In this document: positions 1 through 8,705 of the stretch, one piece after another
Numbering within the stretch: position 1 is the first letter of the stretch
Layout of the letters: each line of letters starts with the position of its first letter
Origin: Flavobacteriales bacterium UBA3376
GTDB taxonomy: Bacteria; Bacteroidota; Bacteroidia; Flavobacteriales; Weeksellaceae
Length of the DNA stretch: 32,849 bases
Direction of reading: 5' to 3'
Assembly: GCA_002359055.1 (NCBI GenBank)
Contig: DEQC01000053.1
Coordinates: 1 to 32,849, forward strand
Position numbers and translations under genes: made by a program
The notes under the pieces: model-generated
The model's input: the letters and a program-made list of their open reading frames with translations, nothing else
The model's database searches: none
What the model was told of the DNA's origin: nothing

Positions 1-925
1 TTTGATCTTCTGCTATGTTTAATGTTTCTAAAATCCTATGCCAAAATCTTTTAGGAAATGAAAATGGATTGTATTTGTAAATTGAATTTTTCGAATGACT
101 TAGTTTCAATTCATTCATGAAATCTATACAATCGTCAAATTGCTGATGTATAAAATTTACTTCAATTTCAAAATCATAATTCAAACGATTCAACTCTAAT
201 GCTCCCCAAGCCGATAATTTCAGCACCCCTGGTCCACTCAATCCCCAATGTGTGATCAACAATGGTCCATCCGAATTTAATTTGATGGAAGGAATGGAAA
301 CTTCTACCCAATCGAAACTGATTCCCATCAGTCCTTCAATTCTTTTGTCTTTGATGTTGAAAGTAAATAAAGAGGGTACTGGACGAATGATCGTATGTCC
401 TAAATTTTTGATGATTTCCATCGATTTGACACTACTGCCTGGAGCGAAAACCACAGTTTCAAATTCGTAAATGGAATTTTTGGTGTGAATTTCATAATGA
501 TTTTCCTTTCTAAGAATCTTTTGAACGACCTCGTTATAATTGATAGTTACTTTGTTTTTTTCAACTTCATTCATCAAACATTCAATTATGCTCATGGATG
601 AATTTGATACGGGAAAAATTCTATTGTCATCTTCGATTTTAAGAGGAACTTCTCTGCTTTCAAACCATTCCATAGTATCGCCAGGTTGGAATTGATGAAA
701 AACACTTCTCAATTCTTTCTTTCCTCGAGGATAAAATTCTACCAATTCTTTTGGGTCAAAACAAGCATGTGTCACATTGCAACGACCACCACCCGATATT
801 TTGACTTTCTGCAAAGGAGAAGACGCTTGCTCAAAAATTACTGTTTGAGCGCCCAGTTCTTTACCTAAATTGGCAGCTGTAAAAAATCCAGCAGCTCCTC
901 CACCTATGATGGCGATTTTTTTCAT
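1..925 (-). CDS. HI0933-family NAD(P)/FAD-dependent oxidoreductase, partial (3' end outside window)
   Basis: The gene reads off the left edge, leaving about 308 residues of a family that is usually near 400. The start is the ATG complementary to 923-925; no other in-frame start lies just upstream. Residues 8-13 (GGGAAG) form the Rossmann dinucleotide-binding loop, and residues 45-54 read GGGRCNVTHA, the signature of the HI0933/YhiN family (sometimes annotated as aminoacetone oxidase or BaiN-like). The second half contains LLITHWGLSGPGVL, another block typical of these flavoproteins. Members bind FAD in the cytoplasm; the substrate of most is unknown, so I do not assign one. It is divergent from folD, separated by 136 bases that hold a promoter for each gene. 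The family is certain; the reaction is not. Confidence 0.88.
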   Translation of the reverse strand, partial: MKKIAIIGGGAAGFFTAANLGKELGAQTVIFEQASSPLQKVKISGGGRCNVTHACFDPKELVEFYPRGKKELRSVFHQFQPGDTMEWFESREVPLKIEDDNRIFPVSNSSMSIIECLMNEVEKNKVTINYNEVVQKILRKENHYEIHTKNSIYEFETVVFAPGSSVKSMEIIKNLGHTIIRPVPSLFTFNIKDKRIEGLMGISFDWVEVSIPSIKLNSDGPLLITHWGLSGPGVLKLSAWGALELNRLNYDFEIEVNFIHQQFDDCIDFMNELKLSHSKNSIYKYNPFSFPKRFWHRILETLNIAEDQ

Positions 926-946
926 CGATGATAAATTTGATTGAGC

Positions 947-954
947 CAAATGTA
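947..954 (-). promoter_or_regulatory. Candidate -7 element for the HI0933-family gene
   Basis: The minus strand reads TACATTTG, a full match to the Bacteroidota -7 consensus TAnnTTTG, 21 bases before the ATG. I see no convincing TTG (-33) at 17-23 bases upstream. Confidence 0.5.
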
Positions 955-1039
955 ATAAAGTTTGTCAATTGAGTCTGTAAATCAACTCTATTTTCGAACA
1001 ATCTAGGACTTTCGTTCATCAACTTAAATTTGGGTTTAC

Positions 1040-1047
1040 TATCTTTG
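1040..1047 (+). promoter_or_regulatory. Candidate -7 element for folD
   Basis: TATCTTTG matches TAnnTTTG exactly and lies 14 bases before the folD ATG. The same TATCTTTGCAAAAA string recurs before the thioesterase gene near 32678. Confidence 0.6.
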
Positions 1048-1061
1048 CAAAAAATTTTGGT

Positions 1062-1937
1062 ATGCAAATTTTAGATGGAGTTAAACTCGCTCGAGAAATA
1101 AAAGAAGAAATTAAGCAAGATGTTGAAGCTGCAGTTAAAAATGGACAAAGAAAACCACATTTGGCAGCAGTTTTAGTTGGAAGCGATGGTGCCAGCCAAA
1201 CTTATGTTAACAATAAAATCAAAGATTGTGAGCAAGTAGGATTCAAATCATCTTTGATCAAGCTACCAAACACTGTTTCTCAAACTGAACTTTTAGAAAC
1301 CATCGAAAAGTTAAACACTCAAAAAGACTTGGATGGATTCATTGTTCAATTGCCTTTGCCAAAACAAATTGACCAAGAAAAAGTAATCGAAGCAATTAAC
1401 CCTAAAAGAGATGTGGATGGTTTCCATCCTGAGAATTTCGGGAAAATGGCTTTGGATATGAGTACTTTTTTACCAGCAACTCCCTTTGGAATTTTAGAAA
1501 TGTTGGATCGATATGAAATTCCAACCAAAGGTAAACATGCAGTAATCATCGGTAGAAGTAGAATTGTTGGTCGTCCGATGAGTATTTTGATGGGAAGAAA
1601 AGATTTTCCTGGAAACTCTACAGTTACTTTGACCCATAGTAATACTGAAAATTTAGAAGAATTTACCAAACAAGCCGACATTGTAATCACTGCTTTGGGT
1701 GTGCCGAATTTCTTAAAAGCGAATATGATCAAAGAAGGAGCAGTTGTGATAGATGTTGGAATTACTCGTGTCGATGATGATTCTGAAAAGGGTTATCAAT
1801 TGGTCGGTGATGTGGATTTTGAAGATGTGAAGGAGAAAGCTTCTTGGATTACTCCTGTGCCAGGTGGTGTAGGTCCTATGACAAGAGCTATGCTTTTAAA
1901 AAATACTTTGTTGGCGTATAAGAACAATATGAGGTGA
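1062..1937 (+). CDS. folD: Bifunctional methylenetetrahydrofolate dehydrogenase/cyclohydrolase FolD
   Basis: FolD interconverts 5,10-methylene-, 5,10-methenyl- and 10-formyl-tetrahydrofolate in the cytosol, supplying one-carbon units for purine and formyl-Met synthesis. At 291 residues it has the normal family length. The active-site block YVNNK (Tyr48, Lys52) is present, followed by QLPLP and by PKRDVDGFHPEN around residues 117-128. The NAD(P) site GRSRIVGRPM is near residue 163 and the C-terminal signature PVPGGVGPMT near 267. The ATG sits 14 bases behind a matching -7 element. Its TGA stop overlaps the GTG start of queE (GTGA), so the two are probably translated as a coupled pair. Confidence 0.97.
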   Translation: MQILDGVKLAREIKEEIKQDVEAAVKNGQRKPHLAAVLVGSDGASQTYVNNKIKDCEQVGFKSSLIKLPNTVSQTELLETIEKLNTQKDLDGFIVQLPLPKQIDQEKVIEAINPKRDVDGFHPENFGKMALDMSTFLPATPFGILEMLDRYEIPTKGKHAVIIGRSRIVGRPMSILMGRKDFPGNSTVTLTHSNTENLEEFTKQADIVITALGVPNFLKANMIKEGAVVIDVGITRVDDDSEKGYQLVGDVDFEDVKEKASWITPVPGGVGPMTRAMLLKNTLLAYKNNMR

Positions 1938-2581
1938 TAAACATTCAATCGTTAAATGAGCAAGAAAGAACTTTGGTTAAAGAAGGAAAACTACTTCCGG
2001 TGATGGAACATTTCTATACTTTACAAGGCGAAGGTGCTCATACTGGAAAAGCTGCGTATTTCATTCGTTTAGGCGGATGTGATGTGGGATGTCATTGGTG
2101 CGATGTGAAAGACAGTTGGGATGCAGAAAAACATCCATTGACCGATATGGATGAACTGGCGAAAATTGCTACAGAAACCTGTGAAACCATCGTAATAACT
2201 GGAGGTGAACCAAGTATGTGGAATTTAGAATATTTGACTTCGAAATTGAAAGCCTATGGCGCAAATATTCATGTGGAGACTTCTGGTGCCTATTCGCTCA
2301 CTGGAACTTTGGATTGGGTAACACTTTCACCAAAAAAGTTGGCAGAACCTCAAGCAGATGTCATCGAAAAAGCTGATGAATTGAAATGTATTATTTACAA
2401 TCACCACGATTTTAAATTCGCTGAAAAATTTGCTGAAAAAGTCAATCCAAATTGTAAACTTTACCTACAAGTTGAATGGAGCAAAAGAGATGAAATGACA
2501 GAAAGTTTGATCGATTATGTCAAACAAAATCCAAAATGGCAAGTTTCCGTTCAAACGCATAAATATTTAGATATTCCTTAA
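1934..2581 (+). CDS. queE: 7-carboxy-7-deazaguanine synthase QueE (radical SAM)
   Basis: QueE converts 6-carboxytetrahydropterin to 7-carboxy-7-deazaguanine on the way to queuosine in tRNA. It is a radical SAM enzyme, and the cluster-binding CxxxCxxC is at Cys49, Cys53 and Cys56 (LGGCDVGCHWCD). A QGEG block lies before it, and TGGEP, the usual SAM-contact segment, lies near residue 95. At 215 residues it has the usual length. The start is GTG at 1934, overlapping the folD stop; the ATG at 1956 is in another frame, and the next in-frame Met (residue 24) would cut close to the QGEG block. I see no other queuosine genes in the window. Confidence 0.95.
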   Translation: MINIQSLNEQERTLVKEGKLLPVMEHFYTLQGEGAHTGKAAYFIRLGGCDVGCHWCDVKDSWDAEKHPLTDMDELAKIATETCETIVITGGEPSMWNLEYLTSKLKAYGANIHVETSGAYSLTGTLDWVTLSPKKLAEPQADVIEKADELKCIIYNHHDFKFAEKFAEKVNPNCKLYLQVEWSKRDEMTESLIDYVKQNPKWQVSVQTHKYLDIP

Positions 2582-2629
2582 ACTGATATTTAATAGGTGC
2601 TAAAGGAAAAATTTAACACACGCTTTTTT

Positions 2630-2637
2630 TATATTTG
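2630..2637 (+). promoter_or_regulatory. Candidate -7 element for the ferredoxin gene
   Basis: TATATTTG is a full match to TAnnTTTG, 25 bases before the ferredoxin ATG, in an 81-base gap after queE. Confidence 0.5.
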
Positions 2638-2662
2638 TAGTTGAACATTTATCAAATTTAAA

Positions 2663-2995
2663 ATGTCAGACATTAAAGTTACTATAATTGATCGAGAAGG
2701 AGTTTCGCATGAAGTTGATGCACCAACAGATATGTCAATGAACATGATGGAACTCGTCAGAGTTTATGAACTTGCCGAAGAAGGAACTTTTGGAATATGT
2801 GGTGGAATGGCTATGTGTGCTTCTTGTCAGTGTTATGTAGAATCTGAAAATGTGGAATTGCCGGAAATGGGTGATGAAGAAGAAGCCATGCTGTCAGAAG
2901 CTTTCCATGTAAAAGAAAATAGCAGACTGAGCTGTCAAATTTCAATTGAAGAAAATGTCGAAGGATTGATTTTAAGAATAGCTCCAGAAAGTTAA
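2663..2995 (+). CDS. 2Fe-2S ferredoxin, adrenodoxin/Isc-type
   Basis: This is a small soluble electron carrier. Cys46, Cys52, Cys55 and Cys91 have the C-x5-C-x2-C-x35-C spacing of vertebrate-type (adrenodoxin/Fdx) ferredoxins, unlike the C-x4-C-x2-C of plant-type ones. The protein is 110 residues and strongly acidic. Cys57 is an extra cysteine close to the cluster loop (CASCQC). Family members donate electrons in iron-sulfur cluster assembly or to cytochromes P450, but no isc or P450 gene is nearby, so the partner is unknown. The gene has its own candidate promoter and appears to stand alone between queE and polA. Confidence 0.93.
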   Translation: MSDIKVTIIDREGVSHEVDAPTDMSMNMMELVRVYELAEEGTFGICGGMAMCASCQCYVESENVELPEMGDEEEAMLSEAFHVKENSRLSCQISIEENVEGLILRIAPES

Positions 2996-3003
2996 TTCAA
3001 TAC

Positions 3004-3056
3004 GCTCGTAAACTTTATTGTTTTCATAAACCATCTTTTTCTGTATCTTTACGAGC
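3004..3056. repeat. Nine-base inverted repeat bracketing the polA promoter
   Basis: GCTCGTAAA at 3004-3012 is the exact reverse complement of TTTACGAGC at 3048-3056, with a 35-base spacer. The right arm overlaps the end of the polA -7 element and ends two bases before the ATG. It could be an operator pair or part of the ferredoxin terminator; the long loop and the lack of a T-tract argue against a normal terminator. Confidence 0.45.
3044..3051 (+). promoter_or_regulatory. Candidate polA promoter (-7 TATCTTTA, -33 TTG)
   Basis: TATCTTTA matches seven of eight positions of the TAnnTTTG element. A TTG at 3018-3020 lies 23 bases upstream, within the spacing known for flavobacterial promoters. 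The ATG begins only six bases after the element, so the transcript would have almost no leader. Confidence 0.45.
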
Positions 3057-3057
3057 T

Positions 3058-5868
3058 ATGAATCCAGATGATAAAAGATTATTTCTATTAGACGCTTATG
3101 CGCTAATTTTTCGCGGCTATTATGCCTTTATAAAAAATCCAAGAATCAATTCCAAAGGAATGAATACATCCGCCATTATGGGATTTGTAAATTCCTTATT
3201 GGACGTAATCAATCGAGAGAAACCATCGCATATGGCAGTGGTTTTTGATGTTGGAAAAGCCACGGTTAGAACTGATTATTTCCCAGAATATAAAGCCCAA
3301 CGTGAGGAAACTCCAGAAGCTATTAGATTGGCAGTGCCTTATATTCAAGACATTCTTCGAGCCATGTGTATTCCGATTATGTTTGCAGAAGGTTATGAAG
3401 CAGACGATGTGATTGGAACTTTGGCAAAACAAGCCGAAAAAGAAGGATACACTACCTATATGGTCACTTCCGATAAAGATTTTGCTCAATTGGTTTCGGA
3501 CAATATCAAAATGTATAGACCATCGGCATTTGGAAGAGGAATAGAAATTTGGGGTGTGGATGAAGTCAAAGAAAAGTTCGGGGTCGAAAGACCTGAACAA
3601 GTCATCGACTATTTAGGAATGATGGGCGATAGTGTGGACAATATTCCAGGTTTGCCAGGTGTGGGTGAAAAAAGAGCCAAAACATTCTTGAAAGAATTTG
3701 GAACGCTCGAAAATTTGTTAGAAAATACAGATCAACTCAAAGGAAAATTAAAAGAAAATATTGAAAACAATAAAGAATTGGGTTTACTGTCGAAAAAGTT
3801 AGCAACTATTCTACTCGATGCTCCAGTACAATTTTCAGGTCAAGAGTTTGAAATCTGTGAACCCGATATAGAAAAAGTGCAAGAAATTTTCAATGAACTT
3901 GAATTTAGAAGAATGTTGGATAATTTCTACCAAGCATTTAATCTAAATATAAGTTCGGCCAAAAAGATGGAGACTATAGCAGAAAAAGCCATTCAAGCTT
4001 CCCTCTTTGGTGAAGATGATTTGAATAACAATGATGCTGAAGAATTGGATTCTTTTTTTACAGATTTGAGTTCTTATAATCACTTGTACCAATTGGTGGA
4101 TGGGAAAGTTGGACAAAAACTTTTGTTGGATAAATTGTTGAAACAAACTGAAGTTGCTTTCGATACAGAAACCAATAGCTTAGATGCATTATCGGCCGAT
4201 TTGGTTGGAATTTCTTTTAGTTTTGAAGCTGGTAAAGGTTATTATGTACCTTTCCCTAAAGATTTTGAAGAAGCAAAAAATTTGGTCCAATTTTTCATGC
4301 CATTCTTTGAATCTGAAGAAATCTTGAAAATTGGTCACAACCTAAAATACGATTATAAAGTTCTTTATAAATATGGTGTTCGACCCAAAGGTCAAATTTT
4401 TGACACCATGATCGCTCATTATTTGTTAAATCCAGACCAGCGTCATAGCATGGATACTTTGGCAGAAACACTAATGAGATATAAACCTTTGGCAATAGAA
4501 TCTCTGATCGGAAAAAAAGGAAAAAATCAAAAGACTTTTGATCAACTCGATTTAGAAGTTCAAAAAGAATATGCAGTCGAGGATGCTGATATTACCCTTC
4601 GATTGAAACATATATTAGAACCTCAATTGCCTGCGGTAAAAGCCGATAAACTCTTAAAAGAAATAGAAATGCCACTGATGGGCGTGCTGACTGAAATGGA
4701 AGTTGAAGGGATAAGAGTTGATGCTGAAGTTCTGAAAGAACAATCTGAAAAAATATCCAAAGAAATTCAATCGATTGAAAAGAAAATTTATGAATATTCT
4801 GGTGAAGAATTCAATCTAAATTCTCCTAAACAATTAGGTGAAATTCTTTTTGATAAATTAAAATTAGATCCAAAAGCTAAAAAAACTAAAACGGGACAAT
4901 ACAAAACGGGCGAAGAGATTTTAGTCAAATTAAAAGATCGACATGAAATCATCGAGAAAATTTTGGATTATAGACAACTCCAAAAGTTGAGTTCTACTTA
5001 TGTCGATGCTTTGCCAAAAGAAATTAATCCAGAAACTGGAAGAATTCATACCACTTTTGTTCAAACCACTGCCGCTACTGGAAGATTGGCTTCGACCAAT
5101 CCGAATTTGCAGAATATTCCGATTCGCTCTGAACAAGGAAGACAAATCAGAAAAGCTTTCGTCGCTCGTGATCAAAATCACGTGCTTATGTCAGCCGACT
5201 ATTCTCAAATTGAATTAAGAGTTATCGCTGAATTGAGCCAAGATCCTAAGATGTTAGAATCCTTTAAAAAGGGAGAGGATATTCACCGAGCAACAGCAGC
5301 AAGAGTTTTTAATGTTACACAAGAAGAAGTTACAAGAGAGCAAAGAGATCAAGCGAAAACAGTAAATTTCGGAATTATATATGGCGTTTCTGCTTTTGGT
5401 TTGGCAGAGCAAACGGGTTTGAGTAGATCTGAAGCGAGACAACTGATCGATACTTATTATGAAACTTACCCCGTTTTGAAAAATTATATCGAAAACCAAA
5501 TACATTTGGCACGCGAACAAGGTTTTGTTGAAACGATTTTGGGAAGAAGACGTTATTTAAAAGATATCAATTCAAGAAATGCAATAGTCAAAGGACATGC
5601 TGAGAGAAATGCTATCAATGCTCCTATACAAGGAAGTGCTGCCGATATTATAAAAATAGCGATGATAAATTTACATGAAAAGTTACAAAAAGATTTTAAA
5701 ACTAAAATGTTGTTACAAGTCCATGACGAATTGATTTTTGATGTTCCTAAAACCGAATTGGAACCCGTTCAGAAATTAATCAAAGAAACCATGGAATCTG
5801 CTGTGAAATTAAGCATTCCATTGATTGTGGACATAGGTGTAGGAGAGAATTGGTTGGAGGCGCATTAA
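3058..5868 (+). CDS. polA: DNA polymerase I
   Basis: PolA processes Okazaki fragments and fills repair gaps. All three modules are present in 936 residues. The 5'-nuclease domain fills roughly residues 1-290 (DVIGTLA, GMMGDSVDNIPGLPGVG). The 3'-5' proofreading domain keeps all three exo motifs: FDTET near 369, GHNLKYDYK near 425 and YAVEDAD near 504, so proofreading should be active. The polymerase domain has motif A DYSQIELR near 713, motif B RDQAKTVNFGIIYG near 768 and motif C VHDELIFD near 888. The start is the ATG at 3058, six bases after a -7 element, so translation may begin on a nearly leaderless mRNA. The gene ends convergently with the receptor gene, and I see no terminator in the 34-base gap. 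Confidence 0.98.
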   Translation: MNPDDKRLFLLDAYALIFRGYYAFIKNPRINSKGMNTSAIMGFVNSLLDVINREKPSHMAVVFDVGKATVRTDYFPEYKAQREETPEAIRLAVPYIQDILRAMCIPIMFAEGYEADDVIGTLAKQAEKEGYTTYMVTSDKDFAQLVSDNIKMYRPSAFGRGIEIWGVDEVKEKFGVERPEQVIDYLGMMGDSVDNIPGLPGVGEKRAKTFLKEFGTLENLLENTDQLKGKLKENIENNKELGLLSKKLATILLDAPVQFSGQEFEICEPDIEKVQEIFNELEFRRMLDNFYQAFNLNISSAKKMETIAEKAIQASLFGEDDLNNNDAEELDSFFTDLSSYNHLYQLVDGKVGQKLLLDKLLKQTEVAFDTETNSLDALSADLVGISFSFEAGKGYYVPFPKDFEEAKNLVQFFMPFFESEEILKIGHNLKYDYKVLYKYGVRPKGQIFDTMIAHYLLNPDQRHSMDTLAETLMRYKPLAIESLIGKKGKNQKTFDQLDLEVQKEYAVEDADITLRLKHILEPQLPAVKADKLLKEIEMPLMGVLTEMEVEGIRVDAEVLKEQSEKISKEIQSIEKKIYEYSGEEFNLNSPKQLGEILFDKLKLDPKAKKTKTGQYKTGEEILVKLKDRHEIIEKILDYRQLQKLSSTYVDALPKEINPETGRIHTTFVQTTAATGRLASTNPNLQNIPIRSEQGRQIRKAFVARDQNHVLMSADYSQIELRVIAELSQDPKMLESFKKGEDIHRATAARVFNVTQEEVTREQRDQAKTVNFGIIYGVSAFGLAEQTGLSRSEARQLIDTYYETYPVLKNYIENQIHLAREQGFVETILGRRRYLKDINSRNAIVKGHAERNAINAPIQGSAADIIKIAMINLHEKLQKDFKTKMLLQVHDELIFDVPKTELEPVQKLIKETMESAVKLSIPLIVDIGVGENWLEAH

Positions 5869-5902
5869 TTAAATAGAAAGTTTCAGCTCTGCAAGAAATA
5901 TT

Positions 5903-8287
5903 TTAATTGGTTCTATCTATTTCATCCGTGTTTTTATGTTCTCGTTTCGCTCCGCTAAATGGTTTCCCAAAATTGTAAACTATTGATAATCTGAAAAATC
6001 GCTCGTCATAATAATTTGTAAATGAGTTTTTTATATCATTGGAATAGGTGGTATATGTAGGTCTATTAGAGCTCAGAATATCATTGAAGTAGAGAGATGC
6101 TGTGAGTTGCTTTTTGAGGAATGAGGCTCTTAAAGAAGCGTTTAATTGATTAAAAGAAGAGTTATAGTCTAAAAAATCTACTCCCTTTGTAATATAGTTA
6201 TACGAGATGTTAAGCACTATATTTCTCTCTTTGTTTAGTATGAAATCATTATTGATAGAAAAGTTACCATTCCAGCCTTTTAGATACTGAAGAGTTGTTG
6301 GAATCTTTGAATCAGTGGTTGTGTAATAAACATCTCCGAAAAAATTAATGTTCAACCATTCATAAGGATTTAGTATTACTGATTGATTAAAACCAAAAGT
6401 CTTGTTCTTCAAAAAATTAAGTGGAATTATTTGTTGTATGTTGGTTTGGTCGTCGAGAATGGCAACTTGTTCGAATCCATCATCGGTATGTGAAAAATAG
6501 AATGTGCTGATTAAATTGTCTTTAAAAATATATTCAATCTCAATATTGTCAGAAAAAGAAGGTTGGAGATAAGGATTCCCTTCCGAATATGAATAAGGAG
6601 AAGAAATCCATCTAAAGGGATTTAAAAAACTGTAATTAGGTCGATTTATACGTCTGTTATAACTTAATGAAACCGTGTGATTATCATTAGGTGTAAATGA
6701 AAGGTAAGCAGTAGGAAATAGTTTTGTATAATCAGTCTTGTTTTCCTGAGTTAGTGTTACGGAATTTCCTTTTATCTGTGTGTTTTCAATGCGTAAACCG
6801 AGTTTTGCTTCCCATTGGTCGCTAAATTCTTTTTGTACAGAAAAATAAACTGCTTGAGTATTCTCTCTGTATTTGAAATGATTACTTTGTGAAGTGTCAA
6901 AAACAGGAATGCCATCAGTTAAATCATAATATTCAAAATTGTTATCTGTATTGATATAAGACAATCGAGCTCCATAATTTAATATACCCCAGTCAAAAGG
7001 ATGTTCCATGTCAAGATTGAAAGAGTAGTTGGTGATATCTTGACCTCCTTTGTTCTCGGCCGAATTGTAAGAGCCATCTATTGGAGATAGATCATGATAG
7101 TAGTTGTTCGTTTGAAAAGTTCGGTTTGAGTTTAATCTGAAATCGAAAAAATCGAAATCGAAAGATAATTTTCTTCCTATGGTGTCAATGTCGTAAACAA
7201 GATGATAGTTAAGGGTATTAACACTCCTTTTTTGTTGGCTTCTTGCATCTGTTACGATTAATGAGTCTACTATTTTTGTGCTTGAATTTAATAAGGTACT
7301 AATTGTATGGTCTCTTGTTTTGGGAGTGTTGTTTGAATAAATGTACATAAAGCCCGTAGAGACTTTGTCTGATGCTTTATAATCTATTCCTAATCTGGCG
7401 GAAGTTGATTCTGAAAAATTCCTCCATTTACCATTTTCTTCCCAAAGAATATTGGAGTAGTCAATTGTATTGTTTTCTACAGGAGAATTGGAGCCGTTTA
7501 TATAGTTTATATTTGATGATAATGTGACTTTGTTTTTCTTGAAATTGAGCCCAGCACCACCAAGCCCGGTGGCATATGTGGCTTGTTGATAAACAGATCG
7601 GAGACTCGCGTTCCAAATATCTTGTCTTTGTTTTTTTGTGACAATATTAATGATTCCGCTATTTCCTTCTGCACTATATCTGGCGGGAGGATTTGTAATT
7701 ACCTCTATGCTTTTTATCTCATCCCAACGTATTGTTTTTAAAAGATTGGCTAAATCACTTGCCGAAAGTTGAACCAGTCGTTCATCAATCATTACTGCCA
7801 TACTGTTTTTGCCGATCATCGATATCTGGTCGTTTTGAACTTTGATTCTCGGTGTTATTTTAAGTATATCCAAGGCATCTCCTCCAGTAGCTGAAACTGA
7901 GTTCTCTACATTGAAAACAATTCTATCTACTTTTTTTTCAATTAACTTTTTTTTCCCTGTAAGTACTATTCCTTCTAATTCTATAATATTATCAACTTTT
8001 ATTTTTCCTAAATCTGTATTTTTATTTAATTCTATATCCATAGTGAAAACGTCCACTCCAAAGTGATTTCCGACAATTTTATAATTTCCTTTGTTTAATT
8101 GGATATTAAATTTACCATCGAATTCAGTTACATAATCAGTAATGTATTCGTTGTTTTCATAAACCTCAACCTCAACATACGGTAAAGGCATATCATTCTC
8201 ATCTATTACTTCGCCGTTAATATTGAGTTGTGCTAAAGTAAAAATGGGAACTGTAATAAAAATAAAAAGTAAAAATTTATGTAACAT
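5903..8287 (-). CDS. Outer membrane beta-barrel receptor with CarboxypepD_reg-like N-terminus
   Basis: I use the ATG complementary to 8285-8287 because it gives a clean signal peptide (MLHKFLLFIFITVPIFTLAQ); an ATG ten codons upstream (8317) would bury it. The mature N-terminus is a CarboxypepD_reg-like beta sandwich (about residues 20-100). A TonB-plug-like region follows (LDILKITPRIKV, then VITNPPARYSAEGNSGIINIVTK). The rest alternates aromatic beta strands as in the OMP_b-brl_3 family of Bacteroidota. The C-terminus ends in a polar tail after RLSIVYNFGKPF, also common in that family. At 794 residues it has normal length. It likely imports or binds an extracellular ligand at the outer membrane; the ligand cannot be read from sequence. 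An XRE regulator lies upstream on the same strand. Confidence 0.88.
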   Translation of the reverse strand: MLHKFLLFIFITVPIFTLAQLNINGEVIDENDMPLPYVEVEVYENNEYITDYVTEFDGKFNIQLNKGNYKIVGNHFGVDVFTMDIELNKNTDLGKIKVDNIIELEGIVLTGKKKLIEKKVDRIVFNVENSVSATGGDALDILKITPRIKVQNDQISMIGKNSMAVMIDERLVQLSASDLANLLKTIRWDEIKSIEVITNPPARYSAEGNSGIINIVTKKQRQDIWNASLRSVYQQATYATGLGGAGLNFKKNKVTLSSNINYINGSNSPVENNTIDYSNILWEENGKWRNFSESTSARLGIDYKASDKVSTGFMYIYSNNTPKTRDHTISTLLNSSTKIVDSLIVTDARSQQKRSVNTLNYHLVYDIDTIGRKLSFDFDFFDFRLNSNRTFQTNNYYHDLSPIDGSYNSAENKGGQDITNYSFNLDMEHPFDWGILNYGARLSYINTDNNFEYYDLTDGIPVFDTSQSNHFKYRENTQAVYFSVQKEFSDQWEAKLGLRIENTQIKGNSVTLTQENKTDYTKLFPTAYLSFTPNDNHTVSLSYNRRINRPNYSFLNPFRWISSPYSYSEGNPYLQPSFSDNIEIEYIFKDNLISTFYFSHTDDGFEQVAILDDQTNIQQIIPLNFLKNKTFGFNQSVILNPYEWLNINFFGDVYYTTTDSKIPTTLQYLKGWNGNFSINNDFILNKERNIVLNISYNYITKGVDFLDYNSSFNQLNASLRASFLKKQLTASLYFNDILSSNRPTYTTYSNDIKNSFTNYYDERFFRLSIVYNFGKPFSGAKREHKNTDEIDRTN

Positions 8288-8314
8288 TATATCAGACTTT
8301 ATTGAGATTAAAAA

Positions 8315-8335
8315 CAAATATTGCTGACAAATATC
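8315..8335 (-). promoter_or_regulatory. Two overlapping -7-like sites for the receptor gene
   Basis: The minus strand reads GATATTTG (8335-8328) and AATATTTG (8322-8315). Each matches TAnnTTTG at seven of eight positions, 27 or more bases before the ATG at 8287. Confidence 0.35.
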
Positions 8336-8357
8336 ATTTATGCAAGTACAAAAAGCT

Positions 8358-8391
8358 CTAACTTATACCTTTTAGTACTATGCTAACTTTT
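8358..8391. promoter_or_regulatory. Candidate operator region upstream of the receptor gene
   Basis: The plus strand has CTAACTTAT at 8358-8366 and CTAACTTTT at 8383-8391, direct repeats 25 bases apart, with the palindrome TAGTACTA (8373-8380) between them. The first copy continues as ACTTATACCTTTT (8361-8373), which resembles the reverse complement of 8719-8730 upstream of the xre gene. The block sits 22 or more bases behind the nearest -7-like site, about where a repressor or activator would bind. Confidence 0.35.
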
Positions 8392-8403
8392 TTTGGAAAA
8401 TAT

Positions 8404-8679
8404 TTATTTAAGAAAGTCTGGTAAATCAACCCCATTTTTGCTTAGGTAGTCTTTCATTTGTTGGATTAAATCAGAGTTAATACAATTACAAGAGTTTTCG
8501 CAAAAATAAAAAGGAGGTACTTGATAAATTTCAGCTAAAATGTTCATTTTGTCAAGAGATAGACAAACTTCACCATTTTCGATTTTAGAGTAAGCCTTTT
8601 GTGATATACCTAATTCATGAGCAATATATTCCTGAGTATAATTATTAGTTAACCTAAGGTGCTTCATTTTCTTAGTCAT
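8404..8679 (-). CDS. Small XRE-family helix-turn-helix regulator with CxxxCxC motif
   Basis: This 91-residue protein has a Cro/C1-type helix-turn-helix over about residues 5-58 (TQEYIAHELGISQKAYSKIENG is the classic recognition-helix region). Just behind it are Cys60, Cys64 and Cys66 (FCENSCNC), unusual for this class and suggestive of metal or redox sensing. The last 25 residues form a predicted helix and could serve in dimerisation. It lies 116 bases upstream of the receptor gene on the same strand and probably controls it and itself, since similar ACTTATAC sites occur in both upstream regions. An in-frame ATG four codons later is an alternative start. The DNA-binding family is certain; the targets and the sensing role are inference. 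Confidence 0.85.
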   Translation of the reverse strand: MTKKMKHLRLTNNYTQEYIAHELGISQKAYSKIENGEVCLSLDKMNILAEIYQVPPFYFCENSCNCINSDLIQQMKDYLSKNGVDLPDFLK

Positions 8680-8705
8680 GGCATACTATTTTGTGTGAAT
8701 TAAGT

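Noticed and set aside
861..1067. Minus-strand open frame overlapping the HI0933 gene start and folD promoter
   Set aside because: It covers the divergent promoter gap and the N-terminus of a recognised gene in another frame, and its protein has no family features.
1346..1732. 128-codon open frame antisense to folD
   Set aside because: Shadow of the conserved folD frame with no independent promoter or recognisable protein.
3196..3600. 134-codon open frame antisense to polA
   Set aside because: It lies wholly within the conserved 5'-nuclease coding region, its composition is that of a shadow frame, and it has no start signal of its own.
5869..5902. Terminator between polA and the convergent receptor gene
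   Set aside because: No stem with a T-tract was found in the 34 bases.
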